A DNA stretch of 64,000 bases from Novipirellula galeiformis (GCF_007860095.1 NZ_SJPT01000003.1:393764-457763); one strand, 5' to 3'. Shown: positions 25,581-35,517, counted from the stretch's first letter. The notes: a model not told the origin generated them from the letters alone. Numbers and translations are program-made.

Positions 25581-27155
25581 CTACCAAATGTACTCGGCAC
25601 CGACCGAGAAGCCTTGGATCACCAAATTGTCGGTTTGGGCACGGTTCGCATTCGGTGGCGTTGACGGTACTGCGGCGGCAAAGTTGCGGATGTTCTGGCT
25701 GTCGAACGCTCCGAAGCGAACTTCATCAATGCCAATCAAGTAGTAGGACGAACGCACCGTCCATGAATGGCTCAGACGATACAGCAACGTGGTTTCGAAT
25801 TCCCCCATCACGGTCGAGTCTTGGTCGGTGTCATTGAACTCAACCGAACCTGGGGTGGCCAGCGGTGCTTCGGAGTTGAACGCCAGGAAGGAGTCGCGTT
25901 TGACATCGTTCTGCATCCAAGCTCCCTTCAAGCCAAAGCCAAGGTTGATCCCAGGCATCACGTTGTACCACAGGTCGAAGCCCGCTTGAGGGCCGAACAA
26001 GCGGTTCTTGTTACGGTCGCTCGAAGTGAAGAAGCGACGGTCACCCCCGACTCCATTGTTGTCGAGCCCAATCGCTGAATAGATCAAGCGGTCGTTGTAG
26101 CGGATATGACGAAGCCCAACGAGCCACGAGCCTTGGAAGCGATTGTAAGGGCCTACCGTTCGGCGTCGGTAGTTCAATTCGAAGCTATCGAACTCACTCT
26201 GGTTTCCTAACGATTGGCTGAGCGATTGATCGGTATCATCATAACCGCCAGCCGGTGTCACTCCAAAATCACTGATCACCGAGTACAGTTGGGCGGTAGG
26301 ATCGTTGACCGTTGCGGTGCTATCCCATTCTTGGCCACCCATGTAGGTGAACTCGAGATTTCCGCCCGCTCCGAAGATCATCGCAGCGGAGAGACGCATG
26401 CCGGCTTCGAGATCATCGCTGTCTGCGTCACCGATGCTGAGCACTGGGGTGCCGCTGACACCTTGAGTCGTGACCACTCCGCTGCCGTTGCCGGTGCTGT
26501 GGCTGAGGAACAGGGCTTCAGCAGAAAGGTCATACCAACGTTGTGCACCACGGCCGGCGTCTTGGTAAGGAAGCAGACTGCCAATCGCACCGAGCAGGTA
26601 TCCACGCCCGAGGAACTGGCAAGCTTCGCAACCACCACCGCGACAAAACATGCAGAAGAAACGAGTGTTCGTCAATCCGCCACAGGCCCGGCATCCGGGA
26701 TGAGCACATCCGCCACAGGCGGTCATGTTGGCTGCGAATCCTCTCCCCCCAAGCAATCGACAACGAGCACGGCGACCGAAGATTCCGGCATCGTAGTCTT
26801 CACCACATTCGCCGTTCTCACAGCCGCCTTCACAGTAGCCATTTTGGCAACCGCCACCGCCCAGCATGCCGCCGGAGAACATCCCGTTGTTTCCGCCGCC
26901 ATCGCAATCGACGGGGCCGTTGAAGCCCACCGGCATGACGCCACTACTCATCCCTAAGGGCAATGCGGACCCTTGATACATCGACGGAGGCACCATGCCC
27001 GCCGGGGTCACGTAGCCGCTTGCGTCATAATCCGCATCGGCGTGAACCACACTTGGCGGTTGAGCTTGTGTCGGTGATAGACTAAGCCCCAAGGCAAAGC
27101 CCACTGCGGCAAACAGAGTCAGACAAGTCGCTTTTATTGGAATCATTCGGTGCAT
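25581..27155 (-). CDS. BBP7-type outer-membrane beta-barrel protein with Cys/Gly-rich N-region
   Basis: 524 aa with a signal peptide (ATCLTLFAAVGFALGLSLS, cleavage near TQAQ). Residues about 80-180 are unusually rich in Cys and Gly (GCQNGYCEGGCENGECGED, CGGCAHPGCRACGG, CRGGGCEACQF). The C-terminal 320 residues alternate short aromatic/hydrophobic strands (YDLSAEALFLSHS, NLEFTYMGGQEW, SFELNYRRRT, GSWLVGLRHIRYNDR, WTVRSSYYLIGIDEVRFG) and end in SVGAEYIW, an aromatic C-terminus typical of outer-membrane barrels. This matches the planctomycete BBP7 family. The start ATG 27155 has GGAGA about 9 bases upstream. The Cys-rich part could be disulfide-linked in the envelope; a porin-like role is inferred only. 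Confidence 0.82.
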   Translation of the reverse strand: MHRMIPIKATCLTLFAAVGFALGLSLSPTQAQPPSVVHADADYDASGYVTPAGMVPPSMYQGSALPLGMSSGVMPVGFNGPVDCDGGGNNGMFSGGMLGGGGCQNGYCEGGCENGECGEDYDAGIFGRRARCRLLGGRGFAANMTACGGCAHPGCRACGGLTNTRFFCMFCRGGGCEACQFLGRGYLLGAIGSLLPYQDAGRGAQRWYDLSAEALFLSHSTGNGSGVVTTQGVSGTPVLSIGDADSDDLEAGMRLSAAMIFGAGGNLEFTYMGGQEWDSTATVNDPTAQLYSVISDFGVTPAGGYDDTDQSLSQSLGNQSEFDSFELNYRRRTVGPYNRFQGSWLVGLRHIRYNDRLIYSAIGLDNNGVGGDRRFFTSSDRNKNRLFGPQAGFDLWYNVMPGINLGFGLKGAWMQNDVKRDSFLAFNSEAPLATPGSVEFNDTDQDSTVMGEFETTLLYRLSHSWTVRSSYYLIGIDEVRFGAFDSQNIRNFAAAVPSTPPNANRAQTDNLVIQGFSVGAEYIW

Positions 27156-27704
27156 TGCAAACGTCTCCGCGGCAAACGCCGCCTCGCTATCGGCCGGTGT
27201 GGAAAAGCCGGTGTGTCAAAAGCGGGAACGAAGCAATTGCGATCCAAACTCTGGACCGTTGCTATCGATGACCCCTGCCGCGACCCTCGCAGCAGATGCC
27301 TGAGGTGCCATTGACCCCGTTAGCCGCGTAATCGCGACGCGCCGGATCAAAGCCACCTTTTCCCCCTTGGTTGGCTTCGAAGCCAGTCATGCCGATTCAC
27401 AGCCCAAAAAAACGAAAGTTTTGGAACGTTCGACATAACTCCTTCACGCGGATTTATCGGCACAACCTGACGCTAAGGTTTGGTTATTCCGGCGGATACG
27501 TTCAGGAAAAATTTTCCATGCCTGCTCCAAAATTGCTATCATCGGCAGTTGTGGCGGTGGCAATACAGCGACCTGTACAGTGCCATCCGACTGAAAACCG
27601 ACCGAGTCTCGCTTGCAGGCAACCACCTCACTCGCAGCGAACAACCTCGCTGACGGGGCACGGTCAACCGCTCGAAAAACGTTACCGAAGCAGCGATCCT
27701 CAGC
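27156..27704. other. Divergent intergenic region
   Basis: 549 bp between the divergent BBP7 gene and the 670-aa membrane protein gene. Frames at 27371-27805 (plus) and 27444-27898 (minus) overlap one another and the next gene and have no recognisable domain. Promoters for both flanking genes are expected; none could be fixed by eye. Confidence 0.5.
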
Positions 27705-29717
27705 ATGAGCCATCGTTCCTCTTCCCGATCGGGTCCGCTTTCCAGCTCACCGGCGAATCCGTCGTCCGGCGGTCCTGGGCAAGCGGATTCCCACTGGCCC
27801 GTTGAATCGGTCCGCGACATCATCGCTCGATTGGGTACCCCGCCTCGGGATGTCGTTGAAGCTTGGTGCCTCCAGGTGCAAGCGATCGCCAACGACATTC
27901 AAACACGCAGCGGAGAACCGTTGCCTCCGATCGATCTGAGATCGTGGTGGGTCGACACTCGTGGTGCTGTCGGTTTGCGATCGAGCGGGTATCAGGCCCG
28001 CGATGCTAACCTGACGCCTGACTCGGACCAGGATGCAATCGCGATCAACGACCAACGGGTACGTGATTTCCGTGACCAAGTTTTACAAGCCCACGTCGCC
28101 CACCCCCAAGATCAAAACCAGCCAGCGCCGGCTGCGATGACGGAAGCGACCCTGTCGATCGATGCGAACGTGACGCCGGAGTCTGAGACGCATGCTCGAA
28201 AAACCCTGTCGTGCAAGCACCCCAAGGCGTTGGTTCTGATCACGGCAGCACTCGTCATCATCACGGGACTTGGCTCGCTTTGGTGGTACCTCGGCCGAAA
28301 CACGACGGGCGTCGATGCACGGGGTGGAACGCTGTCGATGACCCCCAAACGCCCTCAACCGGAGCGTTTTTCCAATGAAGAAACGAGTCGATCTCAGCCG
28401 CCCCCAACGAGCGCAACGTTCGATACCGGCACGTCATTCGAAGGCGACGGCAAATCATTGAAACTCGAGTCGTTTGGATCAAGCAGCAATGCGGCAAACG
28501 AACACCGCGTCGACGCCCCGTGGATGGATGCAAAACCGTCGCCGGAATCCGACTCGATGAAACCCAAATCATCGGATCCCTCTGCTGATGCGCCGGTGCG
28601 AGAGGACGATTTTCTAAAGACATCGTCAATCGCGCGCCCCGAGCAGACAACCGAGTCCAATGGGATAGGGACGACCGCCCACGAAGAACGAACCAACGCA
28701 AACGAAAACGAGTTGCCGGAATCCCCGCAAATCGTTCGCACCATGCAAATTCAGTCGATTCAATTGCCACCCACCGATGACACACAGACCGCGCCCAAGA
28801 TTGACTCTTTGTCTCTAAATCCACATCCCTCTGGCGTTGGCATCCCGATTGAGAATCTCACGCTCGAATTCCCCTTAGACATCCCGATTGCGATGGATGC
28901 GAACGATGGCGTCGGTGAACATCACAGCGAAGGATTTACGATTCGCGACACGCGAAATGAGATCGCGATTGCGAGTTTAACACGCCAATCCAATTCGTTC
29001 ACGTTTACTTGGTCCGAACACGCCAAAGCGAGTTCTCAAGCGGGAGCGCTATTGAACGGGCGTCTGCGAGACGCCCGTGGCAACATGACCTACTTGCGTC
29101 CTCGAGTGGAAGCGGATCCTTGGACGCTTTCGTTTGATGAGTTTGATTTTCATCCCAGTTGGGAATTGTCCGGAGGGTTGCCGGCAAACGTTTCTCGATT
29201 GGCGATTGATTTTGAATTGCCTGACGAAGTTGAGCAAGCTTGGATTGCCCCCTTCGATCCTGCGTCGCCACGACGGACCACGGGCGTCGCGGTGTTGTCG
29301 CTACGAGACAGAGAAACGGTGCAAATCGGCATTCGCTTTGAAGTCAAATGCACGACAAAACTAAGTTGCCGAATGCGCATTGCGGGGCGACTCGACCCCA
29401 CGTTCGCTTGGCAGACGTTTACCTCAGCGGGATTGGCCGATTTTGCGAATCAGTTGCTGACTCAAGCAGACCAATTGCAAAAACAAACCGTTCAAATCGA
29501 AGCGTTGTATGACCGCGCCAACACCGATACCCGACGTGTAATCCGACCTCGTCGATCCGATTTGAAGTCGCAATCCGAACGGGTCACCGAGCTGTCGCGA
29601 CGGGTAGCGGAATTGCAATCGTTGACCGCTTTGCTACAAACAACGACGAAGGTCCATTTCAAGATTTTTGTGGAGTGGCCTGACATGGAACAAATCATAC
29701 TGACTCAGCAAGGATAA
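27705..29717 (+). CDS. Single-pass membrane protein of unknown function
   Basis: 670 aa. A Ser/Pro-rich start and a helical region are followed by one membrane helix (ALVLITAALVIITGLGSLWWYL, about residues 175-196). Next is a long low-complexity Ser/Thr/Glu/Pro linker (about 200-380) and then a beta-rich domain (about 395-570: IENLTLEFPLDIPIAMDA, NGRLRDARGNMTYLRPRV, DPASPRRTTGVAVLSLRDRE). A C-terminal coiled coil (about 575-645; LLTQADQLQKQTVQIEALYD) completes it. The layout suggests a cytoplasmic N-part and a large extracytoplasmic or cytoplasmic domain on a flexible stalk; orientation is uncertain. No family recognised. The stop is 5 bp before the ATG of the reductase gene, so the two are probably co-transcribed. 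Confidence 0.75.
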   Translation: MSHRSSSRSGPLSSSPANPSSGGPGQADSHWPVESVRDIIARLGTPPRDVVEAWCLQVQAIANDIQTRSGEPLPPIDLRSWWVDTRGAVGLRSSGYQARDANLTPDSDQDAIAINDQRVRDFRDQVLQAHVAHPQDQNQPAPAAMTEATLSIDANVTPESETHARKTLSCKHPKALVLITAALVIITGLGSLWWYLGRNTTGVDARGGTLSMTPKRPQPERFSNEETSRSQPPPTSATFDTGTSFEGDGKSLKLESFGSSSNAANEHRVDAPWMDAKPSPESDSMKPKSSDPSADAPVREDDFLKTSSIARPEQTTESNGIGTTAHEERTNANENELPESPQIVRTMQIQSIQLPPTDDTQTAPKIDSLSLNPHPSGVGIPIENLTLEFPLDIPIAMDANDGVGEHHSEGFTIRDTRNEIAIASLTRQSNSFTFTWSEHAKASSQAGALLNGRLRDARGNMTYLRPRVEADPWTLSFDEFDFHPSWELSGGLPANVSRLAIDFELPDEVEQAWIAPFDPASPRRTTGVAVLSLRDRETVQIGIRFEVKCTTKLSCRMRIAGRLDPTFAWQTFTSAGLADFANQLLTQADQLQKQTVQIEALYDRANTDTRRVIRPRRSDLKSQSERVTELSRRVAELQSLTALLQTTTKVHFKIFVEWPDMEQIILTQQG

Positions 29718-29722
29718 ATCCG

Positions 29723-30718
29723 ATGCGTTGTTTTTGGGTAGAGAAAAGCGAATCGGGCGAAGTGACTTCGTCGTTGACCGACAAACCTGTTTCGATTCTT
29801 GATTCATCCGACACGAGCGAGCCGCGAATCCGAATTCAAGTCCAATACTCGTCGCTGAACTATAAAGACGCAATGGCGGCAACCGGGCACCCTGGGATCG
29901 TTCGCCACTTTCCTCATATCCCCGGCATCGATGCGGTCGGACGTGTGATTCAAAGCCAAGATGCGGCGTTCCCGGTTGGCGCTGAAGTGATCGTAACGGG
30001 AAACCAATTGGGGGTCACCCACTTCGGCGCTTGGGCCGAACAGATTGATGTTCCCGTGTCGTGGGCGGTGCCGCTACCGGAATCACTCACCCCGCTGCAA
30101 TCGATGGCCCTCGGCACAGCCGGTTTTACTGCGGCTCAGTGTGTCGCCGCGCTGATCGATCATGGCGTGACCCCTGAATCGGGTAGTGTCGTGGTAACCG
30201 GAGCGACCGGCGGTGTCGCCAGTCTGGCCATTTCACTGCTCGTTAAACTGGGCTACTCCGTCGTCGCGGTGACAGGAAAGCAGAGCGAGCACGAAGCTCT
30301 GAAGCAGCGGGGTGTCGACCACGTGCTATCGCGAAGCGAGTTCATTGATGACAGCAGACGACCGTTGTTGAGCGCGGCGTACGCCGGCGCGGTCGATACC
30401 GTGGGCGGAACGATGCTGGAAACGCTGTTGCGGTCGACCCAGTACCGCGGCTGCGTTGCCGCCTGTGGTTTGACCGGCGGGGCGGAGCTAAACACGACGG
30501 TTTATCCGTTCCTGTTGCGCGGCGTGACGCTCTGTGGGATTGATTCAGCGATGTGCCCGATGCCGATACGAAAAAAGATTTGGCAGCGTCTGTCGAGTGA
30601 TTGGAAGCTCGACGATCTCGATTCATTGACCGAGATCGTGCCCATGGATGAATTGTCATCAATGGTTTCGAAGATCTTGGCCGGAGGCATGGTCGGACGC
30701 GCCGTTATCCAAATCTAA
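29723..30718 (+). CDS. acuI: YhdH/AcuI-type NADPH-dependent acryloyl-CoA reductase / quinone oxidoreductase
   Basis: 331-aa MDR-superfamily enzyme of the AcuI/YhdH subgroup, which reduces acryloyl-CoA to propionyl-CoA with NADPH and detoxifies acrylate in the cytoplasm. Visible features are SSLNYKDAMAATGHPGIVR (about residues 44-62), characteristic of YhdH-like proteins, PHIPGIDAVGRV (about 65-76), and the nucleotide-binding VVTGATGGVASLA (about 156-168). A C-terminal MPIRKKIWQRLSSDW segment is also typical. Zinc-binding residues of classical ADHs are absent, as expected for this group. The start has AAGGA about 8 bases upstream. A more general quinone oxidoreductase role cannot be excluded. 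Confidence 0.88.
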   Translation: MRCFWVEKSESGEVTSSLTDKPVSILDSSDTSEPRIRIQVQYSSLNYKDAMAATGHPGIVRHFPHIPGIDAVGRVIQSQDAAFPVGAEVIVTGNQLGVTHFGAWAEQIDVPVSWAVPLPESLTPLQSMALGTAGFTAAQCVAALIDHGVTPESGSVVVTGATGGVASLAISLLVKLGYSVVAVTGKQSEHEALKQRGVDHVLSRSEFIDDSRRPLLSAAYAGAVDTVGGTMLETLLRSTQYRGCVAACGLTGGAELNTTVYPFLLRGVTLCGIDSAMCPMPIRKKIWQRLSSDWKLDDLDSLTEIVPMDELSSMVSKILAGGMVGRAVIQI

Positions 30719-30761
30719 CTCCCAAGCCTCAACCGCGTCCGAGCAGCGAGATGCTCGATCG

Positions 30762-32249
30762 CTAACTCAACACGTCCTCGATCACGTGCCCATGCACGTC
30801 GGTGAGTCGGCGGTCGATGCCATTATTTCGCACGCTCAATCGCGTGTGGTCGATCCCCAATTGATGCAGGATCGTAGCATGGATGTCGTAGACTTGGTGA
30901 GAACGTAGACGTTCCAGCGGTTTGTAGCCCCACGGGTCGCTCGGCCCATAGGTCCCCCCTTTGATGCCGCCACCGCACATCCAATTCGTAAACACAAACG
31001 GATTGTGATCGCGGCCTTCACTCCCCTGTGAACACGGCATGCGACCGAATTCGGTAGTCCACAGGATCAGCGTATCGTCCAGCATCCCCCGTTGTTCGAG
31101 ATCCTTGATCAAGGCCGCAGCCCCGGTAGCCATCCCCAATGCCAAGGGCTCATGATCACGACGGACATTTTCGTGGCTGTCCCAATTTCGACGTGGGTGT
31201 CCATTGTCATTGCCGCTCCACACTTGAACGAATCGGACTCCGCGTTCGAGCAAGCGGCGGGCGACCAAGCACTTGCGTCCGAAAAATTCGGTTTCCGCTT
31301 TGCGGTTGATCACCGAATCATCCACGCCCGGGCCTTCGGTAGCGAGCCCGTACATGGATTGGATGTATTGTGGTTCTGATGAAACGTCCAATGCATCGGT
31401 AGCACTCAGTTGCATCGCAGCGGCGAGTTCATACGAGCGAACCCGGGCAGCAAGTCGCTCGTCGTCGGGACGTCGTTCAGCATAAGCGAGATTCAGCTGG
31501 CGAAGCGCCGCTAAACCAGCGGCGTCACTTTCCGCTGTAATGAAGTCACTATGCGGAGCAAACAGGTCTCGAATCGGCGTCTCGCTTCCCACACGGATCA
31601 CGGTTCCTTGATGTTCGGCGGACAAGAACGTGCTCGCCCAATTCTTGGCACCATTGGAAGCCAATCCGCGATGGTCCGGCAACACTACGAACGCGGGCAG
31701 GTTCTCGTTCTCGCTGCCCAATCCGTACGAAACCCACGCCCCGGCACTGGGAAACCCCGGCAATTGGAATCCCGTGGTTTGTAGCAGTGTCGCTTGGCTG
31801 TGGACGCCCGTCTTCGCCACCACGTTGTGGACGAACGCGATCTTGTCGACGACGTCGCCGAGCGGAGCCACGATATCGCTAAGCATTTTTCCCGATTCGC
31901 CGTACGGCTTGAACTTCCATGGGCTGGCCATGCACGCACCGGGGGCGCTCTGGAACAACTCCACCTGTTCGCCGGGATCCCACGGTTTGCCATTCTGTTT
32001 CTGCAGCAACGACTTATAGTCAAACGTGTCCACATGGCTGGCCGCACCCGCCATGAACAACTGCACGACTCGTTTGGCACGCGGTGGATGGTGCAAGGGC
32101 GTGACCGTACCGGCAGCACCGGCTAACGCGTTATCGCTGTGGAGCAGGTCGGCCAACGCTAACCCCGCAAAGCTCGACAGCCCCTGTTGCAATAACGATC
32201 GTCGCGAGAGCGGGAGAGATAAATTGTTCACGTGACGACTATTCCACAT
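30762..32249 (-). CDS. DUF1501 protein (sulfatase-like fold), Tat-exported
   Basis: 495 aa. The N-terminus has a twin-arginine motif (SRRSLLQQGLSSFAGLALADLL). The DUF1501 core follows: VVQLFMAGAASHVDTFDYK near residue 60, LPAFVVLPDHRG, RFVQVWSGNDNGH, WDSHENV, LILWTTEFGRMPCSQGSEGRDHNPF near 385, and a C-terminal GIDHTRLSVRNNG. The family has an alkaline-phosphatase-like core of uncertain activity. Its start overlaps the end of the upstream DUF1549/DUF1553 gene by 11 bp, implying translational coupling. This pair is repeated many times in planctomycete genomes and is linked to polysaccharide use, but no biochemical role is established. Confidence 0.92.
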   Translation of the reverse strand: MWNSRHVNNLSLPLSRRSLLQQGLSSFAGLALADLLHSDNALAGAAGTVTPLHHPPRAKRVVQLFMAGAASHVDTFDYKSLLQKQNGKPWDPGEQVELFQSAPGACMASPWKFKPYGESGKMLSDIVAPLGDVVDKIAFVHNVVAKTGVHSQATLLQTTGFQLPGFPSAGAWVSYGLGSENENLPAFVVLPDHRGLASNGAKNWASTFLSAEHQGTVIRVGSETPIRDLFAPHSDFITAESDAAGLAALRQLNLAYAERRPDDERLAARVRSYELAAAMQLSATDALDVSSEPQYIQSMYGLATEGPGVDDSVINRKAETEFFGRKCLVARRLLERGVRFVQVWSGNDNGHPRRNWDSHENVRRDHEPLALGMATGAAALIKDLEQRGMLDDTLILWTTEFGRMPCSQGSEGRDHNPFVFTNWMCGGGIKGGTYGPSDPWGYKPLERLRSHQVYDIHATILHQLGIDHTRLSVRNNGIDRRLTDVHGHVIEDVLS

Positions 32250-35220
32250 AAATAAACTGGCTGGTGTTCAGGAGCACTCTCGCGAAGGTTTCTTCACCCT
32301 CGGCGCGAATCAGGTTTTCGAGTACCGCACGCTCCGCTTCGCTGGGATTCCGCCCCCATGCCAATCGACACGCTTGGTCGATTCGCCGATCGAGGGTGTG
32401 CGGCGATTCCGTTCGGAGCCGTTTGGCAAAATGAACCGACATCGCTTCGGTCAACCGATGGTTCCACTGCGTCAGCGCCTGGATCGCGGTGGTGGATTCA
32501 TCACGCTGAGGAACGCTGATCGAGGGGTCGGCACAATCGAGTGCCGTCATCATCGGTTGGGGTTGCGATCGAACGACAAACCGATAGATGCTGCGCCGAT
32601 GCGACGTGGGATCCTGGGGATCGTGTAGATGATATTCGTAGTGCGGCGAATGCTCCGGTTTTTCGATCACGAAGTCTTGAAAGCTTGGGCCGCCGCGAGC
32701 GTCTAACCGCAACACCCCCGCGAGCGATAGCAGTGAATCTCGGAACTCTTCGGCGGTCAAACGTCGACGGTTGAATCGCCACAGCAACGCATTATCTGAA
32801 TCGACGGTAGCGTTGGCTTCGTCGTAGGCGCTCGAGCGGCGATAGGCTTGGCTGGTGACCAACATCCGCACGAGTGATTTGATCGATTGCTTGGGATCAT
32901 CTCGCAATTGCACCGCTAAATAATCGAGTAGTTCGGAATGGGTGGGCAATGCTCCCATACGACCAAAATCATTTGGGGTGCTCACCAGCGGTTGCCCAAA
33001 CACCCATTGCCAGACGCGATTGGCGATCGACCGCCACAGCAAAGGGTTATCATGGTCAGTCAGATAGCGCGCCAAACTCGCCCGCATTTCCGCCTCGCTT
33101 GCGTCCGGTTTGATGCTCCCCGACGATGCTTTGCTGCGCCATAGCTGCGGCAGAGCGGGAACGACCGGTTCCCCGCCCGAACTCACGTCGCCGCGGTGCA
33201 AGAAAGGAATAGGACGCGGTTTCCCACCGGTCGGCACAAATTGCCCTTGGCGAGCGAATTGGGTGGTCGCAGCGTAGACGAGCTGACCTGGTGGAAACTG
33301 GCTGAGCTGTGCTTCGAGCGAGGCGATGGATTGCGTGATCGCTCGCAGACGTGATTCGTGCTCTGCGGTACGCAGCGTTTGCGTGATTTCGGACCTTTGG
33401 GCATCGAGTTGCATCCACTCGGTAATCGCCTGCTCGTCATCAAATTTTCGGTAGGAAACGTCATCCATCAAGTTATCGATGCCCCAGCGGGGTGCCGCTT
33501 CGATACTGTCCAACGCCTTGCCCGTCGCTTGCAACGCATGATTGATTCCCGATGCCGAATCGAGTGCTTCCAATTCGCCCAAGGCGAGCATGCAGTCGTT
33601 ATGGCGAGGAGCCAGCTTAGTTGCAGTGAATCGGACGTAGCGAATGGGTTCGCCACCCACCGCGGCCAATATCATTTGTAACTTCGGATTGGCTTGGTCT
33701 TGTTCACTCGCATCTAAAATTCGCCGAACCGACTCGTCTTCGAAACGCTCGTCGTTGGAGACGTCAATGTGATACCGAACCGGGAATCCAAAGCCGGCGC
33801 CGATGTGGTTGTAATCGTCATACGCAGCCGTTACTCGCACATGTGCAATAGAGCGACGTTCGCCCAAATCGAGTTGCACCCACTTTGTCGTTTCCTGAAC
33901 CTTGGTGATTTGGCTGTGATAGCCAAACTCGGCTCGCTGCGTGATGCCGTGCATTGCCACCAGTTCCTCGATGCGACGGTCAAGTTCCTTGGTGCGTTGA
34001 CTAATCGCATGCTCGAGTTCGGACTCAATGGCTTGCTGCTCCTGTTGGAGCGAGTGGACCTGGGTCGCCAGCGATTGCTGTTGTTCCTTTTGTTCGGGCG
34101 GCAAGCCGTTGTAAACACGATCGGCGCGATCGACCGCTGCAAACACCGCATGCAAACGGTAGTACTCCTCCGCGCGAATCGGGTCGAATTTATGGTGATG
34201 ACATTGAGCACATTGAATCGTTGTACTCATGAAGACGTTGAACACTGCGGTTGCCATTTCGTCGCGATCAAGGTGCTTGGCAATCCGGCCATCGAGTTTC
34301 CCCTCGCCCACTTCCACGTGGCCGATCAGATCCCAGGGGCCGGCGGCTAGAAACCCAAGCCCGATGATGCCGTCGGCGGAATGGGGGAACAACGCATCAC
34401 CGGCAACCTGTTCCTGCACGAAACGGGCGTACGGTTTGTCATCGTTGAAGCTGCGAATGACGTAGTCGCGATAAGGCCATGCATTGCTGCGCGGTTTGTC
34501 TTTGTCGTAACCGTGCGTCTCGGCATAGCGAGCAATGTCAAGCCAATGTTGCCCCCACTTTTCGCCAAAGTGAGGCGAATCGAGCAACCGGTCTAGCAAC
34601 GCCACATAAGCGGCCTCGGGATGCGTTTGTGACTCGGCCACAAACGCATCAACCTCGCGTGGGGAGGGTGGCAGCCCGGTGAGATCGTAATGCAGGCGGC
34701 GAATCAGCGTCCGCGCGTCCGCCATCCCAACCGGCTTGAGCCCTTGAGAGTCTAATTTTGCATCAATGAAAGTGTCGATGGGATGGGTCGACGGTGCCAT
34801 AGCGAGTTTGGGGAGCGTCAACGTTTGTAGCGACCACCAATCGAGATCCGAGACGGACGGCTCGACCAGGGTGACGTCGGCTGGCCACGGGGCTCCCGCG
34901 GCAATCCAGTCGCGCAGGATCGCAATCTCGCTGGCCGACAAGGGTGGTGCGTCCTGAGGCATCGAGGCTTGGCCATCCAACGGCGTGACCCGTTCGAGCA
35001 AGGGACTCGCTTCGGGATCCAGGCGGTTGATCGATTCGCTGGTGAACAAGTCGTCCGCGGTCGTGAACGAGAGCTCACCGCTGCGATCCACATCGTTGTG
35101 GCAACGCAGACAGTGCTGTTGGAGCAGCGGAGCGACGTCGGCCACAAACTGGATCGGGGCCTCGCCAAACGCCCATGAACTCAACCAGAGCGTCAGACAC
35201 ATCCAAACGCCGGTTTGCAT
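32239..35220 (-). CDS. Planctomycete cytochrome c / DUF1549 / DUF1553 protein
   Basis: 993 aa from the ATG at 35220, which gives a signal peptide (MQTGVWMCLTLWLSSWAFGE). A heme-type CxxCH follows at Cys37-His41 (HCLRCHND), as in PSCyt1 domains. DUF1549 (about 80-310) includes HPIDTFIDAKL, GLKPVGMADARTLIRRLHYDLTG and RYAETHGYDKDKP. A second CxxCH (QCAQCHHHKFDPI) is near residue 335. A helical region and a beta domain follow, then DUF1553 in the C-terminal 330 residues (DNPLLWRSIANRVWQWVFG, RRLTAEEFRDSLLSLAGVL, LLNTSQFIYVE). The open frame extends upstream to 35508 but runs through a 14-bp tandem array whose period is not a multiple of three, so that extension is rejected. Its stop overlaps the downstream DUF1501 start. 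Confidence 0.9.
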   Translation of the reverse strand: MQTGVWMCLTLWLSSWAFGEAPIQFVADVAPLLQQHCLRCHNDVDRSGELSFTTADDLFTSESINRLDPEASPLLERVTPLDGQASMPQDAPPLSASEIAILRDWIAAGAPWPADVTLVEPSVSDLDWWSLQTLTLPKLAMAPSTHPIDTFIDAKLDSQGLKPVGMADARTLIRRLHYDLTGLPPSPREVDAFVAESQTHPEAAYVALLDRLLDSPHFGEKWGQHWLDIARYAETHGYDKDKPRSNAWPYRDYVIRSFNDDKPYARFVQEQVAGDALFPHSADGIIGLGFLAAGPWDLIGHVEVGEGKLDGRIAKHLDRDEMATAVFNVFMSTTIQCAQCHHHKFDPIRAEEYYRLHAVFAAVDRADRVYNGLPPEQKEQQQSLATQVHSLQQEQQAIESELEHAISQRTKELDRRIEELVAMHGITQRAEFGYHSQITKVQETTKWVQLDLGERRSIAHVRVTAAYDDYNHIGAGFGFPVRYHIDVSNDERFEDESVRRILDASEQDQANPKLQMILAAVGGEPIRYVRFTATKLAPRHNDCMLALGELEALDSASGINHALQATGKALDSIEAAPRWGIDNLMDDVSYRKFDDEQAITEWMQLDAQRSEITQTLRTAEHESRLRAITQSIASLEAQLSQFPPGQLVYAATTQFARQGQFVPTGGKPRPIPFLHRGDVSSGGEPVVPALPQLWRSKASSGSIKPDASEAEMRASLARYLTDHDNPLLWRSIANRVWQWVFGQPLVSTPNDFGRMGALPTHSELLDYLAVQLRDDPKQSIKSLVRMLVTSQAYRRSSAYDEANATVDSDNALLWRFNRRRLTAEEFRDSLLSLAGVLRLDARGGPSFQDFVIEKPEHSPHYEYHLHDPQDPTSHRRSIYRFVVRSQPQPMMTALDCADPSISVPQRDESTTAIQALTQWNHRLTEAMSVHFAKRLRTESPHTLDRRIDQACRLAWGRNPSEAERAVLENLIRAEGEETFARVLLNTSQFIYVE

Positions 35221-35358
35221 ACCGCGGTGGATCAACGAGCGAGCCGAAAGAAAGGCGGAGGAAAACACGCGGTTCGCTTTCCTGGGGATCGAAGCGACGG
35301 GAGCGAGCGGCCCTGCTGAAAAGCACGCTCGCCTGGGAGGCTCCGCATTATACCAGGA

Positions 35359-35442
35359 CACCAGGCTCGACACACCAGGCTCGACACACCAGGCTCGACA
35401 CACCAGGCTCGACACACCAGGCTCGACACACCAGGCTCGACG
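35359..35442. repeat. Tandem repeat, 14-bp unit, 6 copies
   Basis: CACCAGGCTCGACA repeated at 35359, 35373, 35387, 35401, 35415 and 35429 (the last with a terminal G), all almost identical. It lies between the 3' end of the SNF2 gene and the 5' end of the DUF1549/1553 gene. Confidence 0.97.
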
Positions 35443-35517
35443 CTGGCCGTGCATCGAGCGGTGCGTGCATTTTTGCCCGTTAGCGTGTACGCGACCTACT
35501 TGCCGCATGGTGAGCCG

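Noticed and set aside
35359-35442. The tandem arrays (here 14 bp x6, also 44077-44156 and 55617-55696) as CRISPR arrays
   Set aside because: Units are contiguous with no unique spacers between them, are shorter than CRISPR repeats, and no cas gene is present.
35221-35508. N-terminal extension of the DUF1549/1553 protein
   Set aside because: It runs through the 14-bp array and lacks a signal peptide, whereas the ATG at 35220 gives a proper signal sequence.
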